NCBI RefSeq assembly: GCF_025370105.1
Contig: NZ_JANQBK010000014.1
Span: forward strand, 1 to 64,000
Source: Sphingomonas hylomeconis
GTDB lineage: Bacteria; Pseudomonadota; Alphaproteobacteria; Sphingomonadales; Sphingomonadaceae
DNA: 64,000 bases
Reading direction: 5' to 3'
The notes beneath the pieces are model-generated. The model made no database searches. It saw nothing but the letters and a program-made list of their open reading frames with translations, and was not told the origin of the DNA. The position numbers and the translations under genes were made by a program. This document shows, one piece after another, positions 53,701 through 61,626 of this stretch. Position 1 is the first letter of the stretch. Every line of letters starts with the position of its first letter.

Positions 53701-54807
53701 ATGACTGCTCTGCTTCCCGAAGGTTTTCGCGACCGCCTGCCACCGTTCGCCGATGCTGCTGCGCGGCTCGAGGCGGCGATTTTGGGGGCGGCCTATGCGC
53801 ATGGCTATGAACGCACCGATCCCGCGCTGGCCGAATTCGAGTCCGGTCTCTCCGGACGCCTGAAGGCCGCCCGCGCGCAGGATGCGGTGCGCTTCGTTGA
53901 TCCGGTGAGCCAGGCGACGCTGGCGATTCGCCCCGACATGACCGCGCAGATCGGCCGCATCGCGGCGACGCGCATGGGGCATCACCCGCGGCCGGTGCGA
54001 TTGTCCTATGCCGGCCCGGTGCTCAAGCTGCGCGCCTCTCAGCTCAGCCCCGAACGTGAACTGCGCCAGATCGGCTGCGAGCTGATCGGGCTCGATACGG
54101 TCGCCGCGGCGGTCGAGATCGTGCAGGTCGCGGTCGCAGCGCTGGAGGCGGCGGGCGTCACCGGCGTGTCGATCGACTTCACCTTGCCCGATCTGGTCGC
54201 GACGCTCGCCGCCGGGCCGCTGCCGCTCGACGCCGCGCTGATCCCCCAGGTGCGCGACCGGCTCGATGCCAAGGATGCCGGCGGCGTGGCGGACGTGGCA
54301 CCGGCCTATCTGCCGCTGATCGAGGCGGCCGGTCCGTTCGACGCGGCGCACGACCGGCTCTGCGCGCTGGACGCCAAGGGCGCGCTGACCTCGCGGCTCG
54401 ACGGGCTGTGGCGCATCGCCGAGAGCGTGCGCGGCCGCGTTGCGCTGACGCTCGATCCGACCGAGCGGCACGGCTTCGAATATCAGACCTGGCTCGGCTT
54501 CTCGATCTTCGCGGACGGCGTGCGCGGCGAGATCGGCCGCGGCGGCAGCTATACGATCGTGCACGAGAATGGCGCGGAAGAAGCGGCGATCGGTTTCTCG
54601 CTCTATGCCGACGCGATCGTCGCGGCAGGGATCGGCGACATCGAACGCAAGCGGCTGTTCGTGCCGCTGGGCACCGAGGCGGGGATCGCGGCACGGATGC
54701 GCGGCGAGGGCTGGGTGACCGTCGCGGCGCTGGAAGCGGGCGATACGCCGGAAGCGCAGCTGTGCACGCACCTGTTGCGCGACGGCGTGGCGACCCCGCT
54801 GGGTTGA
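53701..54807 (+). CDS. hisZ: ATP phosphoribosyltransferase regulatory subunit
   Basis: Catalytically inactive histidyl-tRNA-synthetase-like protein of 368 residues that partners the short HisG in histidine synthesis. It starts LLPEGFRDRLPPFADAAARLEAAIL and has class II synthetase motif 2-like text (RFVDPVSQATLAIRPDMTAQIGRIAATR), with PGP-type VRLSYAGPVLKLR. The C-terminal anticodon-binding domain of true HisRS is absent. The start is the ATG at 53701, preceded by GAAGGA. Confidence 0.93.
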   Translation: MTALLPEGFRDRLPPFADAAARLEAAILGAAYAHGYERTDPALAEFESGLSGRLKAARAQDAVRFVDPVSQATLAIRPDMTAQIGRIAATRMGHHPRPVRLSYAGPVLKLRASQLSPERELRQIGCELIGLDTVAAAVEIVQVAVAALEAAGVTGVSIDFTLPDLVATLAAGPLPLDAALIPQVRDRLDAKDAGGVADVAPAYLPLIEAAGPFDAAHDRLCALDAKGALTSRLDGLWRIAESVRGRVALTLDPTERHGFEYQTWLGFSIFADGVRGEIGRGGSYTIVHENGAEEAAIGFSLYADAIVAAGIGDIERKRLFVPLGTEAGIAARMRGEGWVTVAALEAGDTPEAQLCTHLLRDGVATPLG

Positions 54808-54916
54808 CAGCAGCGCGGGCGCCCGGCAGAGGCGCGCTCGCAGTTTAATCTCCCTCGCGTGCCGAGCCCTGTCGAAGGGCGCGCGGGGTTAGCCGGCAGG
54901 CGGAGGACTGTACCAA

Positions 54917-56206
54917 GTGGCCAATGTAGCAGTGATCGGCGCCCAATGGGGCGATGAGGGCAAGGGCAAGATCGTCGACTGGCTCGCCGAGCGCGCCGAT
55001 GTCGTGGTGCGCTTCCAGGGCGGGCACAATGCCGGCCATACGCTGGTCGTCGGCGAGAAGGTCTACAAGCTGTCATTGCTGCCGTCGGGGATCGTGCGCG
55101 GTACGCCTTCGGTGATCGGCAATGGCGTGGTGCTCGATCCTTGGGCGCTGAAGGCCGAGATCGAGAAACTGACGGCGCAGGGCGTGGCGATCACGCCCGA
55201 CACGCTGATGATCGCCGACAATTGCGCGCTGATCCTGCCGTTCCACCGCGATCTCGATTCGCTGCGCGAGGACGCCTCGGGCGCGGGCAAGATCGGCACG
55301 ACGCGGCGCGGGATCGGCCCGGCTTATGAAGACAAGGTCGGGCGGCGGGCGATCCGGGTGTGCGACCTGGCGCATCTCGATGCGCTCGACGCGCAGCTCG
55401 ACCGGCTGACCGCGCATCACGATGCGCTGCGCGCCGGGTTCGGCGAGCCGCCGATCGATCGTGAAGCCTTGGTCGAGGAACTGCGCGGGATTGCCGCCTA
55501 TGTGCTGCAATTCGCCAAGCCGGTGTGGCGCGATCTCAATGCGCTGCGCGCGGCGGGCAAGCGCATCCTGTTCGAAGGCGCACAGGGCGTGTTGCTCGAT
55601 GTCGATCACGGCACCTATCCGTTCGTCACCTCGTCCAACACGATCTCGGGCACGGCGGCGGGCGGCTCGGGCCTCGGGCCGAGCGCGGTCGGCTTCGTGC
55701 TGGGGATCACCAAAGCCTATACCACGCGGGTCGGCTCCGGGCCGTTCCCGACCGAGCTGGAGGACGAGACCGGCGAGCGACTGGGGCAGCGCGGGCATGA
55801 ATTCGGCACGGTCACCGGGCGCAAGCGGCGCTGCGGCTGGTTCGATGCGGTGCTGGTGCGGCAATCGGCAGCGGTCGGCGGGATCACCGGCATTGCGCTG
55901 ACCAAGATCGACGTGCTCGATGGGTTCGACGAGATCCGCATTTGCACCGGCTATACGCTGGACGGCGAGACGCTGGACTATTTCCCGTCGCATGCGGCCG
56001 ACCAGGCCAAGGTCGTGCCGGTCTATGAGACGATGAAGGGCTGGCATGAATCGACCGCCGGCGCGCGTAGCTGGGCCGATCTGCCGGGGCAGGCGATCAA
56101 ATATATTCGCCGGATCGAGGAATTGATCCGCTGCCCGGTGGCATTGGTTTCGACCAGCCCGGAGCGCGAGGATACGATCCTGGTGCGTGATCCCTTCGCC
56201 GACTGA
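54917..56206 (+). CDS. purA: Adenylosuccinate synthetase
   Basis: GTP-dependent enzyme joining IMP and aspartate in AMP synthesis; 429 residues is normal. The N-terminal nucleotide loop [20 protein letters not shown], the next [11 protein letters not shown] and the signature [21 protein letters not shown] are present, plus the GTP-side [14 protein letters not shown]. The start is a GTG at 54917 with GGAGG nine bases upstream. A small repeat-like GCCCTGTCGAAGGGC lies upstream (about 54867). A strong terminator follows. Confidence 0.97.
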   Translation: MANVAVIGAQWGDEGKGKIVDWLAERADVVVRFQGGHNAGHTLVVGEKVYKLSLLPSGIVRGTPSVIGNGVVLDPWALKAEIEKLTAQGVAITPDTLMIADNCALILPFHRDLDSLREDASGAGKIGTTRRGIGPAYEDKVGRRAIRVCDLAHLDALDAQLDRLTAHHDALRAGFGEPPIDREALVEELRGIAAYVLQFAKPVWRDLNALRAAGKRILFEGAQGVLLDVDHGTYPFVTSSNTISGTAAGGSGLGPSAVGFVLGITKAYTTRVGSGPFPTELEDETGERLGQRGHEFGTVTGRKRRCGWFDAVLVRQSAAVGGITGIALTKIDVLDGFDEIRICTGYTLDGETLDYFPSHAADQAKVVPVYETMKGWHESTAGARSWADLPGQAIKYIRRIEELIRCPVALVSTSPEREDTILVRDPFAD

Positions 56207-56214
56207 TACGAAAA

Positions 56215-56245
56215 GGGCCGCGACTTGCGTCGCGGCCCGTTTGTT
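56215..56245. terminator. Rho-independent terminator after purA
   Basis: GGGCCGCGAC and its perfect complement form a 10-bp stem with loop TTGC, followed by GTTTGTT. AAAA precedes the stem, so it can also stop the leftward gene ending at 56254. Confidence 0.85.
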
Positions 56246-56253
56246 ACCGGCTG

Positions 56254-56571
56254 TTAGCGCGGCTTCTTCTTCTTGCTCTTCTTGCCATCGGTCGTCGCCG
56301 GATCCGGCGCCGTCGTGGTCGTCGTCGTCGCGGAGTCGACGGTGGTCGTGTCGGCCATCGGCGCCGCCGGATCGACCGGAGTGGTCGTCGTCGTGCTGTC
56401 GGTGGTCGTCGTCGTGGTATCGCCGGGCATCGGCGCGGCGGGCGGCGTCTGGGTTGGCGCCGTCTGACCCATCGTCTGGCCCGGGGTCGCCGGGGCAGGC
56501 GTCGTGGTCTGCGCAAGTGCTGCAGTCGAAAGGCCAAGTGCGGCAACGCCGATCAGGGTCTTGATATGCAT
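56254..56571 (-). CDS. Exported Thr/Pro-rich low-complexity protein
   Basis: Protein of 105 residues: a signal peptide (MHIKTLIGVAALGLSTAALA), then about 75 residues dominated by Thr, Pro, Ala and Asp with runs of five or six Thr, and a very basic end (DGKKSKKKKPR). No folded domain is visible. It resembles small periplasmic unstructured proteins of sphingomonads that have no known role. The DNA of the Thr runs is a GTC/GTG-type simple repeat on the plus strand. A good AGGAGATT ribosome-binding site precedes the ATG. Confidence 0.75.
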   Translation of the reverse strand: MHIKTLIGVAALGLSTAALAQTTTPAPATPGQTMGQTAPTQTPPAAPMPGDTTTTTTDSTTTTTPVDPAAPMADTTTVDSATTTTTTAPDPATTDGKKSKKKKPR

Positions 56572-56680
56572 AAATAATCTCCTGCCTGTTTAATCAGGTC
56601 AGGGTAAGAACGTACTACTTGCCTAAAAGACGCTCGGTCTGTCCCTCGCACCTAACCGTTCGCCTGCTTGTCGCCGCTAT

Positions 56681-57757
56681 TCAGCCGCATTGTGCTCGAT
56701 GCAGCAGTTTCTGGTCGGCCAGGACCAGCGCCATCATCGCCTCGACTACCGGCGCGCCGCGAATACCGACGCAGGGATCGTGACGGCCCTTGGTCCTGAT
56801 CTCGGTCGCGGCACCATCGCGGTCGATCGTCTCGACCGGCGTCAGGATCGAGCTGGTCGGCTTGAACGCGACGCGCACCGTCACCGGCTGACCGGTCGAG
56901 ATGCCGCCGGCGATGCCGCCGGCATGGTTGGCGAGGAATTCGGGACCGTCGGCGCCGGCGCCCCCCGGGCGCATCGCGTCGGCATTGTCCTCGCCGCGCA
57001 GGGAGGCGGCGGCAAAGCCGTCGCCGATCTCGACGCCCTTCACCGCGTTGATGCTCATGCAGGCGGCGGCCAGTTCGCTGTCGAGCTTGGCGTAGAGCGG
57101 CGCGCCCCAGCCGGCGGGCACGCCTGTCGCCTCGCAGGCGATCACCGCGCCGAGCGACGAGCCCGATTTGCGGGCCGCGTCGATCAGCGCTTCCCAGCGC
57201 TCGGCCGCGGCGGCATCGGGGCAGAAGAACGGGTTCCGGTCGATCTGCGCGGGATCGAAATTGGCCGGATCGATCGCGTCGCCGCCGATCGCCTCGACCC
57301 AGGCACGGATGCTGACCTCGGGGATCACCAGCCGCGCCACCGCGCCCGCGGCGACGCGTGCGGCGGTCTCGCGCGCGGAAGAACGACCGCCGCCGCGATA
57401 ATCGCGAAAGCCGTATTTCGCGTCATAGGCGTAATCAGCATGGCCCGGGCGATACGCCTTGGCCACCTCCGAATAGTCCTTCGAGCGCTGGTCGACATTC
57501 TCGATCATCAGGCTGATCGGCGTGCCCGTGGTGCGGCCCTCGAACACGCCGGAGAGGATGCGGACCTGATCCGGCTCCTGGCGCTGCGTGGTGAAGCGCG
57601 ACGTGCCGGGGCGGCGCTTGTCGAGCAGCGGCTGGATATCGGCTTCGCTGAGCGCAAGCCCCGGCGGGCAGCCGTCGACCACCGCGCCCAGCGCCGGGCC
57701 ATGGCTTTCGCCCCATGTGGTGAACCGGAAGACGCGGCCGAAGGTGTTGTAGCTCAT
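56681..57757 (-). CDS. aroC: Chorismate synthase
   Basis: FMN-dependent last step of the shikimate pathway, making chorismate from EPSP. The 358-residue product carries the three family signatures: [19 protein letters not shown] near the start, [22 protein letters not shown] in the middle and [21 protein letters not shown] near the end. It follows fabI on the same strand after 71 bases. Confidence 0.97.
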   Translation of the reverse strand: MSYNTFGRVFRFTTWGESHGPALGAVVDGCPPGLALSEADIQPLLDKRRPGTSRFTTQRQEPDQVRILSGVFEGRTTGTPISLMIENVDQRSKDYSEVAKAYRPGHADYAYDAKYGFRDYRGGGRSSARETAARVAAGAVARLVIPEVSIRAWVEAIGGDAIDPANFDPAQIDRNPFFCPDAAAAERWEALIDAARKSGSSLGAVIACEATGVPAGWGAPLYAKLDSELAAACMSINAVKGVEIGDGFAAASLRGEDNADAMRPGGAGADGPEFLANHAGGIAGGISTGQPVTVRVAFKPTSSILTPVETIDRDGAATEIRTKGRHDPCVGIRGAPVVEAMMALVLADQKLLHRAQCG

Positions 57758-57828
57758 GCCGCTGTCTCTAGCGGCATTTGCCGGTCCGTGTCAGCCTCCG
57801 CACCGCCGAAAGATCGGCGGCGGGCACG

Positions 57829-58632
57829 TCATACCAACGCGATATCCGGCGCGTCTTCCGCCTTCATGCCGATCACATTGTATCCGGCATCGACATGATG
57901 CGTCTCGCCGGTCACGCCGCTTGCCAGATCGCTGAGCAGATACAGGCCGGCGCCGCCGACATCCTCGATCGTCACGTTGCGCTTGAGCGGCGAATTGAGC
58001 TCGTTCCATTTCAGGATCAGGCGGAAATCGCCGATCCCGCTGGCCGCGAGCGTCTTGATCGGGCCGGCCGAGATCGCGTTGACGCGAATGTTCTCGCGCC
58101 CGAGATCGACCGACAGATATTGCACGCTGGTCTCCAGCGCGGCCTTGGCCACGCCCATCACGTTGTAATGCGGGATGACCTTTTCCGCGCCGTAATAGCT
58201 GAGCGTGAGCAGCGCGCCGCCGTTCGGCATCATCGCCTGGGCGCGCTTGGCGACCGCGACGAACGAATAGACCGAGATGTTCATGGTCATCAGGAAATTG
58301 TCGAGGCTGGTATCGACATAGCCGCCGCGCAGCTCGTTCTTGTCGGAAAAGCCGATCGCATGGACGACGAAGTCGATCGTCGGCCAACGTGCGGCGAGCG
58401 TGGCGAAGCAGGCGTCGAGATCGGCCATGTCGGAAACGTCGCAGGGAATCAGGAAATCCTGCCCGAGCTGCGCCGCCAGCGGGCGCACGCGCCTCTCCAG
58501 CGCCTCGCCCTGGAAGCTAAACGCCAATTCGGCGCCATGCTCGGCCAGCTTCTGGGCGATCCCCCAGGCAAGCGACTTATCGTTGGCGAGCCCCATGATC
58601 AGCCCGCGCTTGCCCTGCATCAATCCGTTCAC
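57829..58632 (-). CDS. fabI: Enoyl-[acyl-carrier-protein] reductase (NADH)
   Basis: Reduces enoyl-ACP in fatty-acid elongation; target class of triclosan. The short-chain dehydrogenase protein of 267 residues has GLANDKSLAWGIAQKLAEHGAEL at the NAD end and Y146, Y156 and K163 (the FabI Y-x9-Y-x6-K arrangement with E. coli-like numbering). GTG at 58632 is chosen because MNGLMQGKRGLIMG fits alphaproteobacterial FabI starts; its GTG overlaps the stop of the upstream gene (GTGA). Confidence 0.96.
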   Translation of the reverse strand: MNGLMQGKRGLIMGLANDKSLAWGIAQKLAEHGAELAFSFQGEALERRVRPLAAQLGQDFLIPCDVSDMADLDACFATLAARWPTIDFVVHAIGFSDKNELRGGYVDTSLDNFLMTMNISVYSFVAVAKRAQAMMPNGGALLTLSYYGAEKVIPHYNVMGVAKAALETSVQYLSVDLGRENIRVNAISAGPIKTLAASGIGDFRLILKWNELNSPLKRNVTIEDVGGAGLYLLSDLASGVTGETHHVDAGYNVIGMKAEDAPDIALV

Positions 58633-59609
58633 GCCGTCGCTGCCTCCGCATCCGTGCCCGACATCGGGGCATCCATCGTCGGCTCCTTTACGACGGGTTC
58701 GGGAGGTTCCGCCAGTGCCGCGTTCAAATGCGCGCCGAAAACGAGGCCGAGGCCGATCAGGTAGAAGAACAACAGCATCACGACCACGCCGGCGAGGCCG
58801 CCATAGGTGAGATCATAGCCGCCAAGCTGGCTGAGCACGAAGGGCAACCCCGCGGTCATGCTCACCCACCACGCCGCGGTGAACAGCGCACCGGGCCATT
58901 TGGGGCATTTGCCGTAGCGATATTTGGACGGCGTGACCAAATAGAACAGCATGTAGAGCGCGCCGAACATGACCAGCCCGGGGATGACCCGCGACAGGCC
59001 GACCCAGCCGGCGGCATCCTGCGCGAACGGCACGAGCCGGTAGATGAACTGCTCCGCCGCGGTCAGCAGGCCCTGCACCAGGAACGAGATCAGCGCCAGG
59101 ATCACCGAGGCGACGATCGCCAGGCTCAGGCCGAGCCGCGCGCGCCACATCGGGGCGCTGCTGACCGTGCCATAGGCCTTGCGGAAAATATCGCGGATCG
59201 TCTCGACGAAGCTGCCGACGGTCCACAGGCCAACCAGAGCGCCGAGCCACAGCAGCGACCCGGTCCGCGCGGCGAGCACGTCGCTGATCGGCTTGCGCAG
59301 CAGATCGCTGACGTCTGGCGGCAGCACGTGCAGGAAGGAATTGACCGTGCGGACGGTTTCCTCGCTCTGCCCGAAGAGCGACAATACCGCCGCTGCGACG
59401 ATGAAGAACGGAAACACCGTCATCAGCGTCAGGTAAGCGAGATTGCCGGCATACATGAAGCCGTTGGTATAAACGCCAACCCCGGCGCGCTTGAACACGC
59501 GCCAGCCATAGGCGAACGGCTTGACCGCGGGCGGGGCGGCTTCCGGGTCGGCCCCGGCTTCGCCATGTTGTGCGCGATGTTCGGGCGAAGCAGGTGAAAT
59601 ACTGGTCAA
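58629..59609 (-). CDS. YihY/BrkB-family inner-membrane protein
   Basis: Protein of 326 residues with about six membrane helices (NLAYLTLMTVFPFFIVAAAV, LWLGALVGLWTVGSFVETI, ARLGLSLAIVASVILALISF, VMFGALYMLFYLV, GALFTAAWWVSMTAGLPF, LAGVVVMLLFFYLIGLGLVF). The family was once called ribonuclease BN and is now regarded as a transporter or virulence-factor-like protein without set function. The start is a TTG at 59609 with AGAGGGA seven bases upstream, 19 bases after the DnaJ-like stop; the longer frame overlaps that gene. The soluble C-terminal tail is acidic. Confidence 0.88.
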   Translation of the reverse strand: MTSISPASPEHRAQHGEAGADPEAAPPAVKPFAYGWRVFKRAGVGVYTNGFMYAGNLAYLTLMTVFPFFIVAAAVLSLFGQSEETVRTVNSFLHVLPPDVSDLLRKPISDVLAARTGSLLWLGALVGLWTVGSFVETIRDIFRKAYGTVSSAPMWRARLGLSLAIVASVILALISFLVQGLLTAAEQFIYRLVPFAQDAAGWVGLSRVIPGLVMFGALYMLFYLVTPSKYRYGKCPKWPGALFTAAWWVSMTAGLPFVLSQLGGYDLTYGGLAGVVVMLLFFYLIGLGLVFGAHLNAALAEPPEPVVKEPTMDAPMSGTDAEAATA

Positions 59610-59628
59610 ACTTTGGTCCCTCTGCGGC

Positions 59629-60567
59629 TCAGACGCCCAGATTGGCCCGTGGGTTCCTCCGGTCGTCCCAAGTGCGGACGAATTCCGCCAGCGCTTCGTC
59701 GGCGGCGGGCACATCGACCATCAGTGTGACGAGCTGGTCGCCGCGGGTCCCATCCTTGCGATGGAAACCGCGGCCACGCAGGCGCAGCGTCTTGCCCGAG
59801 GTCGAGCCGGCCGGGACGGTGAGCTTCACCGCCCCTTCGACGGTCGGCACGGGAACGCCGGCGCCGAGCACCGCCTCGGCCAGCGTGACCGGCAGATCGA
59901 GCCGCACGTCGTCGCCATCGCGCGTGAAGAAACGGTGCGACTGGACATTAATCGTGACGATGCCGTCGCCATTGCCGCCCGGACCGGGATCGCCCTTGCC
60001 GGAGAGACGCATCTGCATGCCGTTCTCGAACCCGGCGGGCAGCTTGATGTCGATCGTCTTGCCGTCGGCCAGCCTCACGCGCTGTGGGCTGAGCGTGGCG
60101 GCATCGGTGAACGGCACGTTGAGCTTATAGGCGACATTGCCGCCCTTGGGTGGCGGCTGTCGGCGCCCGAACCCGCCAAAGCCGCCGCCCAGGCCGCTGG
60201 CAAACCCGCCGCGTTGCCCGCCACCGAACAGGCCCTCGAACAGATCGTTGACATCCGCGCCGCCGCCGCCGCCGCCGAAATCCGTGCCCTGAAACCCACC
60301 GGGCGTGCCGCGGCTGCCCTGGCCGAAGCCGAACGGCGCGGCGGGATTGCCGTCGCCATCGATCTCGCCGCGATCGAAGCGCGCGCGCTTGTCCTTGTCG
60401 TTGAGCAGATCATAGGCCTGCGTCGCCTGGCTGAAGCGCTCGGTCGCCTTGGGATTGTCCTTGTTGCGATCCGGATGCAGTTCCTTGGCGAGCTTGCGAT
60501 ACGCCTTCTTGATGTCGGCCTCGCTGGCGGTGCGTTCGACGCCAAGCGTTTTGTAGGGATCGGCCAC
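59629..60567 (-). CDS. DnaJ/CbpA-type co-chaperone
   Basis: Hsp40 of 312 residues: J domain (1-68) with the HPD at about residue 31 (AKELHPDRNKD), a Gly/Phe-rich stretch (about 78-135), and two DnaJ C-terminal beta domains (VAYKLNVPFTDAATL, LAEAVLGAGVPVPTVEGAVKLTVPAG). There is no CxxCxGxG zinc region, so this is a class B (CbpA/DjlB-like) protein that stimulates DnaK ATPase. It heads a probable leftward run with the YihY gene, fabI and aroC. Confidence 0.93.
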   Translation of the reverse strand: MADPYKTLGVERTASEADIKKAYRKLAKELHPDRNKDNPKATERFSQATQAYDLLNDKDKRARFDRGEIDGDGNPAAPFGFGQGSRGTPGGFQGTDFGGGGGGADVNDLFEGLFGGGQRGGFASGLGGGFGGFGRRQPPPKGGNVAYKLNVPFTDAATLSPQRVRLADGKTIDIKLPAGFENGMQMRLSGKGDPGPGGNGDGIVTINVQSHRFFTRDGDDVRLDLPVTLAEAVLGAGVPVPTVEGAVKLTVPAGSTSGKTLRLRGRGFHRKDGTRGDQLVTLMVDVPAADEALAEFVRTWDDRRNPRANLGV

Positions 60568-60637
60568 GGTGTTCCTCTGCAGGTTGGTTTGCGTCTATTT
60601 GGGGGATGGAGGGTGGGAGTGCAACGTTCCCGCAACA

Positions 60638-60731
60638 CCGTCATCCCGGACTTGATCCGGGATCCCGCTTCTTCTTCTTCTTCCGGTTGCGATCAGGAAA
60701 GCGGGACCCCGGATCACGTCCGGGGTGACGG
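60638..60731. repeat. Inverted pair of GTCATCC-type palindromic repeats
   Basis: CCGTCATCCCGGA...TCCGGGATCCCGCTT (60638-60670) and its reverse-orientation partner AAGCGGGACCCCGGA...TCCGGGGTGACGG (60698-60731) flank a CTT-rich spacer. The layout matches 49403-49492, and the ends match the hairpin at 48384. The copy nearest the transglutaminase gene can act as its terminator. Confidence 0.75.
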
Positions 60732-60738
60732 TTATTCT

Positions 60739-61626
60739 TCAGGCCATGTCTGATACCGGCGCGACGTCGACGCTGACATCCATCTTCTGCGCACCCGAGC
60801 CCAGCACCACGCCGTCGATCGGCGCGATCTCGGCATAATCGCGGCCGATCGCCATGACGATATGGTCGCCCGCCATCCAGATGCCGTTGGTCGGATCTAC
60901 GCCGACCCAGCCGAGCGCCTCGCCGCACCACAGCAGGACCCAGGCATGCGTCGCATCCGCGCCGACCAGCCGTTCCTGCCCGGGCGGCGGCAGCGTGCGG
61001 ATATAGCCCGAGGCATAGGCGGCGGGCAGGCCGGCGGCGCGCAGCCCGGTGATCATGATCTGTGCGAAATCCTGGCACACGCCGCCGCGCTTGACGAACG
61101 CCTCGTGCGGGATCGTATCAACCAGGGTCGCTTCGGTATCGAAGGCGAATTCTTCCTGGATGCGGCGCGCGAGGCCCATCGCCGCCTCGAGGCACGGGCG
61201 GTCGGGCTGCAATTCCTGCGCGCACCAATCGGCGATGTCGCGGTCGAGCGGGATCAGCGGCGACGGGAAGAGATAGGCGGCCGGGCCGGCGGGCGAGGGA
61301 TCGCGGCTGATCCGCGCGGCGGCGGCGATCTCGGCCAGCGTCGGATCGCTCGCACTCGGCATCGGCACCGGGCGATCGACCACGATGCGCGAGACGCTTT
61401 CGATGACGAGGTGGCGCACCGGTTCCTCGATCACCAGGCGGGTGACGTTGGCAAGGCCGGCTTCGGCGCGGGCCGGCGCGGTGCGCCCGGCAGGCGACAC
61501 GGAGAGGTGATAGTCCTGCAGCGTCTGGCCGGACCAGTGGATCGGCTTGAGACGCAGGTTGCACCGGGCGAAATTAACCTGGCGGCCGTAATCGAACGTC
61601 GTGATGTGCCGGATATCATAGATCAT
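60739..61626 (-). CDS. Transglutaminase-like cysteine protease-fold protein
   Basis: Protein of 295 residues: an N-terminal beta domain (MIYDIRHITTFDYGRQVNFARCNLRL region) and a transglutaminase core with the triad Cys in KRGGVCQDFAQIMI, His in GADATHAWVLLW and Asp in WVGVDPTNG. Family members of this size accompany the ATP-grasp/alpha-E proteins and may act as peptide ligases or hydrolases. Its start overlaps the stop of the ATP-grasp/alpha-E gene (ATGA). Confidence 0.9.
   Translation of the reverse strand: MIYDIRHITTFDYGRQVNFARCNLRLKPIHWSGQTLQDYHLSVSPAGRTAPARAEAGLANVTRLVIEEPVRHLVIESVSRIVVDRPVPMPSASDPTLAEIAAAARISRDPSPAGPAAYLFPSPLIPLDRDIADWCAQELQPDRPCLEAAMGLARRIQEEFAFDTEATLVDTIPHEAFVKRGGVCQDFAQIMITGLRAAGLPAAYASGYIRTLPPPGQERLVGADATHAWVLLWCGEALGWVGVDPTNGIWMAGDHIVMAIGRDYAEIAPIDGVVLGSGAQKMDVSVDVAPVSDMA

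Noticed and set aside
60641..61078. 145-codon leftward frame over the repeat pair and transglutaminase gene
   Set aside because: It overlaps the true transglutaminase gene in another phase and ends in translated repeat.
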